From Nocardioides sp. Root682 (GTDB taxonomy: Bacteria > Actinomycetota > Actinomycetes > Propionibacteriales > Nocardioidaceae): 64,000 bases of DNA. A program made the position numbers and the translations under genes. Under the pieces are notes generated by a model. That model was not told the origin of the DNA. It saw only the letters and a program-made list of their open reading frames with translations, and ran no database searches. Positions 44,392 to 51,731 of the stretch are shown here, one piece after another. The stretch lies in NCBI RefSeq assembly GCF_001427795.1, contig NZ_LMHJ01000001.1, positions 853,773 to 917,772 on the forward strand, in the 5' to 3' direction. Every line of letters begins with the position of its first letter. Position 1 is the stretch's first letter.

Positions 44392-44945
44392 GCGAGCGGC
44401 AAGGTCGGCGCACCAGGTTCGGCGGGGATCTCGAGGACCTGGCACAGTGCGGCGATGCCGAGGTAGGCCGAGGAGAGTGCGAGGAACTCGATTCGTTCGG
44501 CGTCGGTCAGCGTGGAGTCGATCAAGGTCGCTTCGTGATCGTCGAGCGGGCGGCGGTCGACAATGGCGTCGGCGATGGCGATGATCGCGCGCTGCCGATC
44601 GGTCCAGGTGGGCGCTGGCTCGGCGTCGGTGACGGTGGCGTCGACCTGACTGTCGGTGAGCCCCGAGGTCTTGCCGAAGTAGGCCACGTGGACGCCCCAT
44701 TCGTGCTCGGCGCGACAGCGGCCGGTGACCCGAAGGATGGCGAGCTCGCGGTCCATGGGGTCGAGTTGGCCGGTGTGCATGAGGCCGTGCAGGCTGAGCA
44801 GCGGTCCTTCGGCGTAGGAGCGGAGCACGGCCGGGTTGGCGGCCATGGCGAGGTAGAGCAGCGGCGGACGGTACGGCGGCGGGACGACCTGCTTCAGAAT
44901 CGCGTGCGACTCCGCCGGCAGTTCCGGCAACGTGAAGTCATTCAT
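44388..44945 (-). CDS. Carboxymuconolactone decarboxylase-family protein
   Basis: 185 residues of the AhpD/CMD helical fold. The conserved segment is LDPMDRELAILRVTGRCRAEHEWGVHV; the paired redox Cys of AhpD (CxxC) is absent, so it belongs with the EW..H branch rather than the peroxidase partners. The C-terminal half repeats the helical pattern (LTDAERIEFLALSSAYLGIAAL). It overlaps the preceding tautomerase-like gene by 8 bp and the membrane protein gene by 4 bp. The substrate is unknown. Confidence 0.8.
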   Translation of the reverse strand: MNDFTLPELPAESHAILKQVVPPPYRPPLLYLAMAANPAVLRSYAEGPLLSLHGLMHTGQLDPMDRELAILRVTGRCRAEHEWGVHVAYFGKTSGLTDSQVDATVTDAEPAPTWTDRQRAIIAIADAIVDRRPLDDHEATLIDSTLTDAERIEFLALSSAYLGIAALCQVLEIPAEPGAPTLPLA

Positions 44946-45375
44946 GGCGGTCTCCCGCGGGAGCAGCGGCGAGGGCGACCAGGTCGGCGTACCGGAAGAT
45001 CTGTCCGCCCGCGCCCCACGTGCCGTCGGCCTGCTCGTGGATCAAGACCCAGACCCGCAGTGCCTGGTCGGCGGTCAGTCCCGCGGCGGCCAGGACCTGA
45101 GCGGTCACCTCGCGGACGAGGCCGGCACGGCGTTCGTCGTTCAGGGCGCCGGCGGGGACGGTCACGTCGACACGGAAGCGCGGCTCGTCATCCTCCGCGG
45201 TGATCTGGGCACCGGTGGGGAGCTCGTGGAGGAAGGCCCAGGCTTGCGCGCGGAAGAAGGCCGTGTTCGGGGCGCCCTCCCATTTCAGCAATGTTCCGGC
45301 CAACTGCGCCTGGATCGTGGATGCGCCCTCCTGGGTGAGGGCGCCGGTGGGGACGGTGAGCTGGATCTGAGGCAT
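44938..45375 (-). CDS. Tautomerase-superfamily protein B
   Basis: 145 residues. The mature N-terminus would be Pro (MPQIQLTVPTGAL), the catalytic residue of the 4-oxalocrotonate tautomerase superfamily, and a second beta-alpha-beta unit begins near FRVDVTVPAGALNDERR. This indicates two fused tautomerase-like units. The C-terminal DGTWGAGGQIF parallels DEGSWGASGGV in its neighbour, so the two genes are paralogues. Such enzymes move double bonds in unsaturated keto acids or act as dehalogenases or hydratases. The substrate here is unknown. Confidence 0.65.
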   Translation of the reverse strand: MPQIQLTVPTGALTQEGASTIQAQLAGTLLKWEGAPNTAFFRAQAWAFLHELPTGAQITAEDDEPRFRVDVTVPAGALNDERRAGLVREVTAQVLAAAGLTADQALRVWVLIHEQADGTWGAGGQIFRYADLVALAAAPAGDRHE

Positions 45376-45410
45376 GAAGGTGTTCCTTTCGTGGGATACG
45401 AATGGCCGGG

Positions 45411-45890
45411 TCAGCTGATGGCGAGGGCGTGTCGGATGGCGTCGGCACGTTCGGGTGTGAACACGCCGCTGTCGAGGAGGCTGAGGACCGACAGGACTCC
45501 GCCGCTGGCACCCCAGCTGCCTTCATCGATGACTCGGAAGGTGACCCACCAGGCCGGCTGCGGGTCGGGCAGGTCGCACGCGTCGGCCATGGCGCGCAGG
45601 AGGCGGGTGATCACGGCCTCGCGGACCTCCTGGCTCCAGTCGGCGTCCATCACGGCCAGGTCGATCACCATCACGTCCGGCGTCTCGGGGAAGTCAGTGA
45701 CGAGCAGGCCACCGAGGGCGATCTGGTCGGGCTGGTAGTCGCGGAAGTGGACCTGGAAGCCGACCCTCGCGGCCGGCTCGAACTGGCCGACTTCCGGCAC
45801 GAGGACGGCGTCGGTGAGGGTCTGCGCGAGGGTACGACGCTGATCGGTGGTGAGCCGGCCTGCAGGAGCGTTCACGGTGATGACGGTCAT
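45411..45890 (-). CDS. Tautomerase-superfamily protein A
   Basis: 159 residues (MTVITVNAPAGRLTTDQRR), two beta-alpha-beta units as in its paralogue at 44938. The residue after Met is Thr rather than Pro, so it may lack the classical tautomerase base. The pair may form a heteromeric enzyme. It overlaps the dehydrogenase gene by 4 bp (ATGA at 45887-45890), and a 35-bp spacer with a ribosome site leads to the next gene. Confidence 0.6.
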   Translation of the reverse strand: MTVITVNAPAGRLTTDQRRTLAQTLTDAVLVPEVGQFEPAARVGFQVHFRDYQPDQIALGGLLVTDFPETPDVMVIDLAVMDADWSQEVREAVITRLLRAMADACDLPDPQPAWWVTFRVIDEGSWGASGGVLSVLSLLDSGVFTPERADAIRHALAIS

Positions 45891-47053
45891 GAGTCTCTCT
45901 CTGGTTGCGGGATGGGGCTGAGGGGCGGGCGGTGGAGGACGAGCTTGGTGGTGTGGGCTTGGTAGGCCTCGGGGGCGTCGTCCCAGTCCGCGACCAGGCT
46001 GGTGACCCGCTCGGCTTCGAACCCGGTGGTGGCGATGAAGTCGAGCAGCTCAGGGAGGACCGGGCGCACGTGGGAGACACCGACCTGCAGGGTCGCGCTG
46101 GTGGCGTACATGTCCATCACCGGCAGCTTGGTTCCTGGGCTGAGGTAGTAGCCGGTGCCGGTGCAGATCCCCCCGGGCCGCAGGGCCCGCAGAGCGTCCC
46201 GCAGACCCTGAGGATGCGAGGAGGCCTCGACGGCGACGTCATATCGACCAGGCAGTGCGGGAAGCACGGACTTGCGTCGGGCCTTGTCGACGCGGTGCAC
46301 GCGCGCGCCGAAGGACTCCGCGATCTCGAGCCTGGAGTCCCTGTCATCGAGGTAGTCGACGACAGACGCACCATGCGCGACCGCGAGGCCGGCGGCGTAC
46401 AGGCCGATGCTCTGCCCTCCCCCACCGATCACCAGGACCCGGCCGCCGGGGCGTTGACGCAGCGGCGGTACGACGGAGCGCCAGGCATCGGCGAGATTGT
46501 CGCTGGCAGCGGCGACACGCAGCGGGTCGACCCCCTCGGGGACCTTGACGAGCATGTGGTCGGCGAACGGGATGCGCAACGCGTCGGCGACCATGCCGCC
46601 CCAGGCACCCGATGCGGGACCGAACCCGAAGGCCGCCAGCTCCCGGCCGGGGCTGGCGGCGCTCATTGTGGAGCACTTCGCGGTCAAGCCGAGCTGGCAT
46701 GCTTCACAGGTGCCGCAGGAGACTGCCCACGGCACGACGACGACATCACCGACGGCGAGCCCGGTGACCCCGGCCCCGACCGCGATGACCTGCGCCACGC
46801 ATTCGTGGCCGATCGCGAACGGTCCCTGGAAGGGCACGTGGCCGACGATCGAGGCGACCACGGGGTCGATGAGGCCGAGCTTCAACCCCGCTTGCATCGG
46901 GCGGGACACCGACCGGTGGAGCGGAAGGCAGTCACCGTCGCAGCGGCTGGCGACGAACGGACGGACCAGTGCGTCGGTCGGCTCGCTGAGCGCGGGGTCG
47001 GGCCGCTCGCGCCACTCGAGGTGGCCTGTGCGAACGAAGGTCAGTTCACGCAT
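45887..47053 (-). CDS. Zinc-dependent alcohol dehydrogenase-like protein
   Basis: 388 residues of the medium-chain dehydrogenase family. GHECVAQVIAVGAGV is the zinc/substrate segment, CGTCEACQLGLTAKC supplies the structural-zinc Cys set, and VLVIGGGGQSIGLYAAGLA is the dinucleotide fold. The family oxidises alcohols or reduces aldehydes with NAD(P). It is the first gene of a five-gene minus-strand operon and is divergent from a TetR gene, with a palindrome between them. The substrate is unknown. Confidence 0.85.
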   Translation of the reverse strand: MRELTFVRTGHLEWRERPDPALSEPTDALVRPFVASRCDGDCLPLHRSVSRPMQAGLKLGLIDPVVASIVGHVPFQGPFAIGHECVAQVIAVGAGVTGLAVGDVVVVPWAVSCGTCEACQLGLTAKCSTMSAASPGRELAAFGFGPASGAWGGMVADALRIPFADHMLVKVPEGVDPLRVAAASDNLADAWRSVVPPLRQRPGGRVLVIGGGGQSIGLYAAGLAVAHGASVVDYLDDRDSRLEIAESFGARVHRVDKARRKSVLPALPGRYDVAVEASSHPQGLRDALRALRPGGICTGTGYYLSPGTKLPVMDMYATSATLQVGVSHVRPVLPELLDFIATTGFEAERVTSLVADWDDAPEAYQAHTTKLVLHRPPLSPIPQPERDS

Positions 47054-47071
47054 TTCACATGCTCCTTTGCT

Positions 47072-47092
47072 ATGCTATGTCGCAGAGCATAT
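47072..47092. promoter_or_regulatory. TetR operator candidate
   Basis: TATGCT-ATGTCGCAG-AGCATA has perfect 6-bp outer arms and further inner symmetry (TG...CA). It occupies the 63-bp gap between the dehydrogenase operon and the divergent TetR gene. Confidence 0.6.
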
Positions 47093-47116
47093 GTCGAGGT
47101 TGAGGAGGCCAGTCAA

Positions 47117-47689
47117 GTGGGTGTGAAGACCGACACACGGCAGCGCATGATCACAAGCGCCGCGCTGCTGCTGCGGGAGAAGGGCGTCGCGGGCACCTCA
47201 GTCGCGGAGGTCCTGCGCCACAGCCGGGGACCGCGTGGCTCGGTTGGCTTCCACTTCCCCGGCGGTCGGGCCGAGCTGCTCACCGACGCGCTGGGTTGGG
47301 CGGGCAACCTCGTCACCACGATCCTGCGCGAAGCAGCGAGCCAGGGCACCGGTCCCGATGAGGTGTTCGCGGGGATCTGCGACTACTACAGGCACCAGCT
47401 CGCCACGACGGAGTTCGCGGCCGGCTGCCCCGTGGGCGCCGCCGCCCAGGAGGCCTACGGCGACCCGGTGCTCGGTCCAGTGATCAGCTCGATCGTTGAC
47501 GACTGGCACACCGGCTTGACCGAAGTTCTCACTCGAGCCGGGCACGGCCCCGAGGCGGCCGCCGACCTCGCGATGCTCTGCATCAGCGCCCTCGAAGGAG
47601 CGATCACCATGTCCCGAGTCAAGCGATCGACCGACCCGATCGACACTGTGCGCGCCCGGATCGTTCCGATGCTGACGCCCCCCGCATGA
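47117..47689 (+). CDS. TetR-family regulator
   Basis: About 190 residues. N-terminal helix-turn-helix (ITSAALLLREKGVAGTSVAEVLRHSRGPRGSVGFHFPGGRAELLTDAL) of the LmrA/YxaF-like TetR branch, whose hallmark is the C-terminal segment TEFAAGCPVGAAAQEA. GTG 47117 has GAGGAGG eight bases upstream. The frame is open for more than 1 kb before this, but only as a shadow of the dehydrogenase. It probably represses the divergent operon. Its stop overlaps the next gene. Confidence 0.85.
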   Translation: MGVKTDTRQRMITSAALLLREKGVAGTSVAEVLRHSRGPRGSVGFHFPGGRAELLTDALGWAGNLVTTILREAASQGTGPDEVFAGICDYYRHQLATTEFAAGCPVGAAAQEAYGDPVLGPVISSIVDDWHTGLTEVLTRAGHGPEAAADLAMLCISALEGAITMSRVKRSTDPIDTVRARIVPMLTPPA

Positions 47690-48156
47690 GCACCTCGCCC
47701 CGCTCCCGCCTGGCCACCCTTCGCGGGCAGGATCTTCGCGCCCTCCACGCAGGAGGATCCGTCCCCAGCCTGGATGAACTGAGCGGCAGCATCGATGGCG
47801 CCGTCCTCAATGGCAGCCTCGGCCGGCCGCTCGTCCGCGACCTCCGCCCGTGGCGAGGCAAGCTCTTCGAGCCGGACGACCACGGCACCGTCACGGGCTT
47901 CAACCGGCTGGGTGTCGGGCCGCTGGAGGTCAAGCGCTTCCGGTTCACCGCCCGCGTCGCGAAGTCGTTGTTCAGCGACCGGGACGTGGTGTTCCTCGAC
48001 CACGACAACGCGAACAACCCTGGCTACATCCGCCGGTTCCACGACGAGCTCGTCGCGATCGACGAAGGCCTCTACCTGGCCACCTCTCACTACCGAGACG
48101 GCGAACGACTGCGCTACCTGTGCCACTTCGCGCTCGCCAAGGCCGCTGCGAAGTAA
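47686..48156 (+). CDS. Unrecognised 156-residue protein
   Basis: ATG 47686 overlaps the TetR stop (ATGA), so it is co-expressed with the regulator. The sequence has a W-R-G-K-L-F motif (RPWRGKLFEPDDHG) followed by alternating strands and ends YRDGERLRYLCHFALAKAAAK. The pattern suggests a small beta-barrel or GXWXG-like ligand-binding fold. No signal peptide or membrane segment is seen, and function cannot be assigned. It converges on the recombinase gene. Confidence 0.65.
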   Translation: MSTSPRSRLATLRGQDLRALHAGGSVPSLDELSGSIDGAVLNGSLGRPLVRDLRPWRGKLFEPDDHGTVTGFNRLGVGPLEVKRFRFTARVAKSLFSDRDVVFLDHDNANNPGYIRRFHDELVAIDEGLYLATSHYRDGERLRYLCHFALAKAAAK

Positions 48157-48181
48157 CGCCGGATCGCCGGCTGGTGTGCCG

Positions 48182-49174
48182 TCAGAGCCCGAGGTCGCGG
48201 CTGGTGGTGGTCGCCATCGCCTCGGCGGGCCGGATGTAGTGGTTGAGCAGGGTGCCGAGGTCGCGGTGACGGGTCTGCGCGGCGATCCGGTCGATCGGGG
48301 CGCCGTTCACGGCGGCAGTGGTGGCGTGTCCGGCGCGGAGTGAGTGGCCCGAGACGGGCATGTCATCGAAGCCGGCCGCGTTGGCTCGCTCCTGCACGGT
48401 TCTGCTGATCGCGCGCGGGCCGATCCGCTCACTGGTGGGGTGCTTTCGGTAAAGGACGCGCGTAAAGAGCGCACCCGGTCCCGGCGGGCGGACCTTGAGC
48501 CATTCATCGAGGGCCCGGATCGGGTCGGTGAGCCGGTTGTCCCCTCGAGCGACGCCGACCAGCTGACCTTGTGCGTCCGGATCGGTCTTGGAGCGGCGGA
48601 TGGTGATCAGGACGCCGGTCGGCTTGCGCTGGAGGTCCTCGACATTGAGCGCCGAGATCTCGCCCGGCCTCATCGCGGAGGCGTATCCGAGGAGCAGGAT
48701 GGCGCGGTCGCGGATGTCCTTGGCGTCATCGGTGGCCATGGACGCAACGATCTGGCCCAGCTCGGCGACAGTCAGCGGGTGAGCCTGGCGGATCGGCGCA
48801 ACCCCGAGGATCCGGCGGAGTCCTCGGCGGACCCGTCGGACGAGGAAGTCGGCGGTGGGGTCCGACAGGCCTTCCTGGCGGTGGCGATAGGCGATGCCGG
48901 AGCAGTAGCAGTCGAGCGTGCTGAAGTGGACGCCGGCTTCGGCGCGTTCGGCCAGGAACGCGGCGATCGCGGCGGGCGGTGCCGGCAGCGGCGGGATGCC
49001 CCTCCCGGAGCACCAGCGCTCCCATTGCCGCCAGGCGACGGCGTAGGTCTCGCGGGTCGATGCGGCGAGCTCCGCCTCGACGGCGGTGGCGATGCGCTCG
49101 GCGTCGGCGGATGTGAGCCCTGTGCGGTAGCTCGGCAGGGGTGGTTCGGCGGGGGCGGTGGGTGGAGTCGTCAT
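48182..49174 (-). CDS. Tyrosine recombinase/integrase (element A)
   Basis: About 330 residues. An N-terminal SAM-like core-binding domain (STRETYAVAWRQWERWC) precedes the catalytic domain. The active-site set is complete: R169 (SAMRPGE), H277 and R280 (HSLRAGH), H303 (RHRDLG) and Y313 (NHYIRP). The gene ends the segment bounded by the two tRNA fragments and lies ~100 bp from the second. ATG 49174 gives a normal N-terminus. It is the likely integrase of the 43.7-49.3 kb element. Confidence 0.9.
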   Translation of the reverse strand: MTTPPTAPAEPPLPSYRTGLTSADAERIATAVEAELAASTRETYAVAWRQWERWCSGRGIPPLPAPPAAIAAFLAERAEAGVHFSTLDCYCSGIAYRHRQEGLSDPTADFLVRRVRRGLRRILGVAPIRQAHPLTVAELGQIVASMATDDAKDIRDRAILLLGYASAMRPGEISALNVEDLQRKPTGVLITIRRSKTDPDAQGQLVGVARGDNRLTDPIRALDEWLKVRPPGPGALFTRVLYRKHPTSERIGPRAISRTVQERANAAGFDDMPVSGHSLRAGHATTAAVNGAPIDRIAAQTRHRDLGTLLNHYIRPAEAMATTTSRDLGL

Positions 49175-49283
49175 CCGCCAATCTCGGCGCCGGCTCCCCC
49201 AGACGCGGGCGAACGGCGGCCGGGGACGCGATTCACCTCCCGAAAGGAGGGTTTGTGGTGGAGGGATCAATACTCAAATGCTT

Positions 49284-49318
49284 TCAGGCCCGGGATTCGC
49301 ACTGAATCCCGGGCCTGA
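49284..49318 (-). terminator. tRNA-type terminator hairpin beside the second tRNA fragment
   Basis: A 15-bp stem (TCAGGCCCGGGATTC with GAATCCCGGGCCTGA) and a 5-base loop, 2 bp from the tRNA 3' end at 49321. It closely resembles the hairpin at 43651, so the duplicated stretch covers tRNA 3' half plus terminator. Confidence 0.7.
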
Positions 49319-49320
49319 TT

Positions 49321-49365
49321 TGGTAGCGGGGGCAGGATTTGAACCTGCGACCTCTGGGTTATGAG
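49321..49365 (-). repeat. 3'-half tRNA-Met(CAT) fragment, probable attachment site (copy 2)
   Basis: On the minus strand it reads from the anticodon loop (CTCATAA) through the T-arm to a CCA end. The last 36 tRNA bases match 43691-43726. 5' of the anticodon the sequence departs from any tRNA: the D-arm is missing and the anticodon stem cannot pair. It is therefore a fragment, not a working tRNA-fMet. Confidence 0.8.
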
Positions 49366-49538
49366 ATCCACCTCCCGCCCATTCCCGCGGTGTCGCCAAG
49401 CGTACGCGTTTGGTAAAGTCGCAGGTCAGAGGCCAGTTTCGCTCCCACGGGCGTCCGGAATCGTCCAGACTCATCCGGGCCGGGTTTGCGTACAACTGGC
49501 GTACAAGCAGTTTCCAGGTTCGTCTCGGGAGGTTCCAC

Positions 49539-50645
49539 ATGGCATGGGTCATGACACGACACGGAGCACGCGGCACAAGATTCTTGGGCGCCTACCGCGA
49601 CCCCGACGGAGCCACCCGCTCCGCCGGGTCGTTCAGCACCCGCCGCGACGCCCTCCGCGCGGCGAACCGTGAGGAGCAGAAGGTCTTCGCAGGGGCATGG
49701 CACGACAACGCCAAGGGCGAGATCACGTTTCGTGACTACGTCGAGAAGGAATGGCTGCCCAACAAGCACGTCGAAGCATCCACCCGAGCTGCGTACATCT
49801 CCTACCTCAACAAGCACTTCTACCCGTTCTTCGGACACCAGCGCCTGAACAAGATCTCCCCCACGATGGTCCAGGACTGGGTCACCCGGGCCAAGGCCGA
49901 CGGGCTCTCACCGCGATCGATCCGCAAGTACCACGTCTTCTTGTCCTCGGTCTTTCTCCGCGCGGTCAGAGATCGGGTCCTGGTCTACAACCCGTGCGAC
50001 CACACCGAGCTACCCAAAGTGATCGCCACCAAGGCCCGCACCCTCACACCCGACGAGTACGTCCGCTTGCTGGCCGCACTCCCTGCCCAGCACCGGCTGA
50101 TGATCGAGACCCTCATCGAGGCCGGCCTGCGGTGGGGCGAGCTCGTCGCGCTCAAACCCAGACACATCGACTTTCTGCGCCGCACCCTGGCCGTGGAGGA
50201 GACCATCGTGGAAGTCTCCAAGAAGCACTCCCCCACCGGCCAGCGCTACCTCGCCAAGCCCTACCCCAAGGACAACGAACCCCGCACCTTCGGTGTGCGA
50301 CAAGCCTGGCTCAACGCCATCGCCGAACACATCCGGGCCAACGCCATCGGGCACGACGACCTGCTCTTCCCCACCCGGGCAGGTACCCCGATCTCAAGGA
50401 ACACCTTCCGCACAAGGATCTGGCTCCCCGCCGTCAAAGCCTCCGGAATCGACTTCCCCGTCCGAGTCCACGACCTACGCCACGCCCACGCCTCCTGGCT
50501 ACTCGCCGGCGGCGCCGACCTCAAGTCCGTCATGGAACGCATGGGCCACTCCCAGATCCAGACCACCCAGAAGTACCTGCACACCCTGCCTGACACCGAC
50601 CAACGCAACCTCGACGCACTCACACGCATCCAGAATCGCCAGTAG
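49539..50645 (+). CDS. Tyrosine integrase, phage type (element B)
   Basis: About 368 residues. An N-terminal arm-binding region (TRFLGAYRDPDGATRSAGSFSTRRDA) and a core-binding domain precede the catalytic domain with R198 (AGLRWGEL), H311 and R314 (HDLRHAH), H337 (MGHSQIQTT) and Y346. All catalytic residues are present. It begins ~180 bp from tRNA fragment 2, the normal place for an int gene next to its att site. ATG 49539 has GGGAGG six bases upstream; the frame extends to 49410 without a ribosome site. Confidence 0.93.
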   Translation: MAWVMTRHGARGTRFLGAYRDPDGATRSAGSFSTRRDALRAANREEQKVFAGAWHDNAKGEITFRDYVEKEWLPNKHVEASTRAAYISYLNKHFYPFFGHQRLNKISPTMVQDWVTRAKADGLSPRSIRKYHVFLSSVFLRAVRDRVLVYNPCDHTELPKVIATKARTLTPDEYVRLLAALPAQHRLMIETLIEAGLRWGELVALKPRHIDFLRRTLAVEETIVEVSKKHSPTGQRYLAKPYPKDNEPRTFGVRQAWLNAIAEHIRANAIGHDDLLFPTRAGTPISRNTFRTRIWLPAVKASGIDFPVRVHDLRHAHASWLLAGGADLKSVMERMGHSQIQTTQKYLHTLPDTDQRNLDALTRIQNRQ

Positions 50646-50669
50646 CACCCGACCGCTTCGGGTGGCTGC

Positions 50670-51701
50670 TTACTTGGTTGCTACCAGGTCGAGCCGCAAC
50701 AGCCCTTCTCGTGCTGCCTTTGCGGCAGCGCCCGCGCGCGACTCCTGTCCGAGTTTGACCAGGATCCGTTCGACGTGTGTGGTGACCGTCCGAACGGAGA
50801 TGGCGCGCTCGGAGGCTATGCGCTGGTTCGATGCACCCTGTGCGAGCCCGTTGAGGACGTCGAGCTCGCGGGCAGAGAGCCCGTAGGACGCCTGCCAGGG
50901 CGACTCGATGACGAGGAGTGCGGCTGAGTGTTCGAAGAGGGGGTCCTGCACGCGCTCGATCCTGACGGAGACCCAGCTCCCTCGGACGGGCCAGACTCCA
51001 TAGAGCACGGGTGAGTGGGTTCCCAAGAGACGCTCAGCGAACGTGCCGAAGTCGGGATCTTCGACACAGGTCGTCGGTTCGTACTCGTCGATGAGTCGGG
51101 GCCTCCCCGTGTGGTCGACGAGGCTCGCTCGTGACCCTTCATCACTTGGGAGAAGGGCGGTTCTCAGGCGTCGGAGGCTGCAGAGCTGTCCCAGGCTTGC
51201 GGTGAGCGCCCCGATCATGTGGACATGCCTGGTAGCGAAGGCGGTGGGAGACTCAGCGGACAGGTGCAACATGCCGGCATAGGTGCCGTCCGCGGCGAAG
51301 AGGCACGTTGACATGCCGTCGCCGAAGCCCGCAGGGCGCAGCACCTCTTGGTAGAGCTTGGTCTTGCGGTAGTCGTAGGGCAGGTCGCTGATCCGCAGGG
51401 GGCGTTGGGTCGTCAGCATTCGCTGGTAAGGGTCGGTCTTGGCGTATGGCTCGCCCAGGCCAGTCAGGGTGACCGGCTCGTAGGTCGCGCTGCCGAGCAC
51501 GACATGCTCGCCCGCTATTGGGTCCCAAGCCAGAAGTGCCGCGGCGTCCTGATGAACGACGCGCTGGAGTTGCGCGAAGATCTCGCTCACAGCCTCGTTG
51601 GCACGACCCGACCCGGCCACGTAGGCGCAGTCGACCAGCACTTGCGCCTCAGCGAGCGTGAATGTCTCACCGGCGTCTGGTGCGGGGATCTGATCAGCCA
51701 T
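50670..51701 (-). CDS. LuxR-type regulator with GAF-like sensor domain
   Basis: 343 residues. The C-terminal LuxR/FixJ helix-turn-helix (LSARELDVLNGLAQGASNQRIASERAISVRTVTTHVERILVKLG, residues ~275-320) follows an N-terminal GAF-like ligand domain. There is no phosphoacceptor receiver domain. It is the last gene on the minus strand before integrase B and lies next to the NylB-like gene with a 30-bp gap, so it probably controls the amide-catabolism cluster. ATG 51701 has AAGGG eight bases before it. The ligand is unknown. Confidence 0.85.
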   Translation of the reverse strand: MADQIPAPDAGETFTLAEAQVLVDCAYVAGSGRANEAVSEIFAQLQRVVHQDAAALLAWDPIAGEHVVLGSATYEPVTLTGLGEPYAKTDPYQRMLTTQRPLRISDLPYDYRKTKLYQEVLRPAGFGDGMSTCLFAADGTYAGMLHLSAESPTAFATRHVHMIGALTASLGQLCSLRRLRTALLPSDEGSRASLVDHTGRPRLIDEYEPTTCVEDPDFGTFAERLLGTHSPVLYGVWPVRGSWVSVRIERVQDPLFEHSAALLVIESPWQASYGLSARELDVLNGLAQGASNQRIASERAISVRTVTTHVERILVKLGQESRAGAAAKAAREGLLRLDLVATK

Positions 51702-51731
51702 GAAGAGCCCTTCTCGGCTCCGTGCGGGCGT

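Noticed and set aside
45905..47116. Long plus-strand extension before the TetR gene
   Set aside because: Antisense of the zinc dehydrogenase; the TetR start at 47117 is set by GAGGAGG and by the normal helix-turn-helix position.
49321..49396. Complete tRNA-Met gene
   Set aside because: The anticodon loop and 3' half are perfect, but the 5' anticodon stem does not pair, the D-arm is missing and the 5' acceptor strand does not match.
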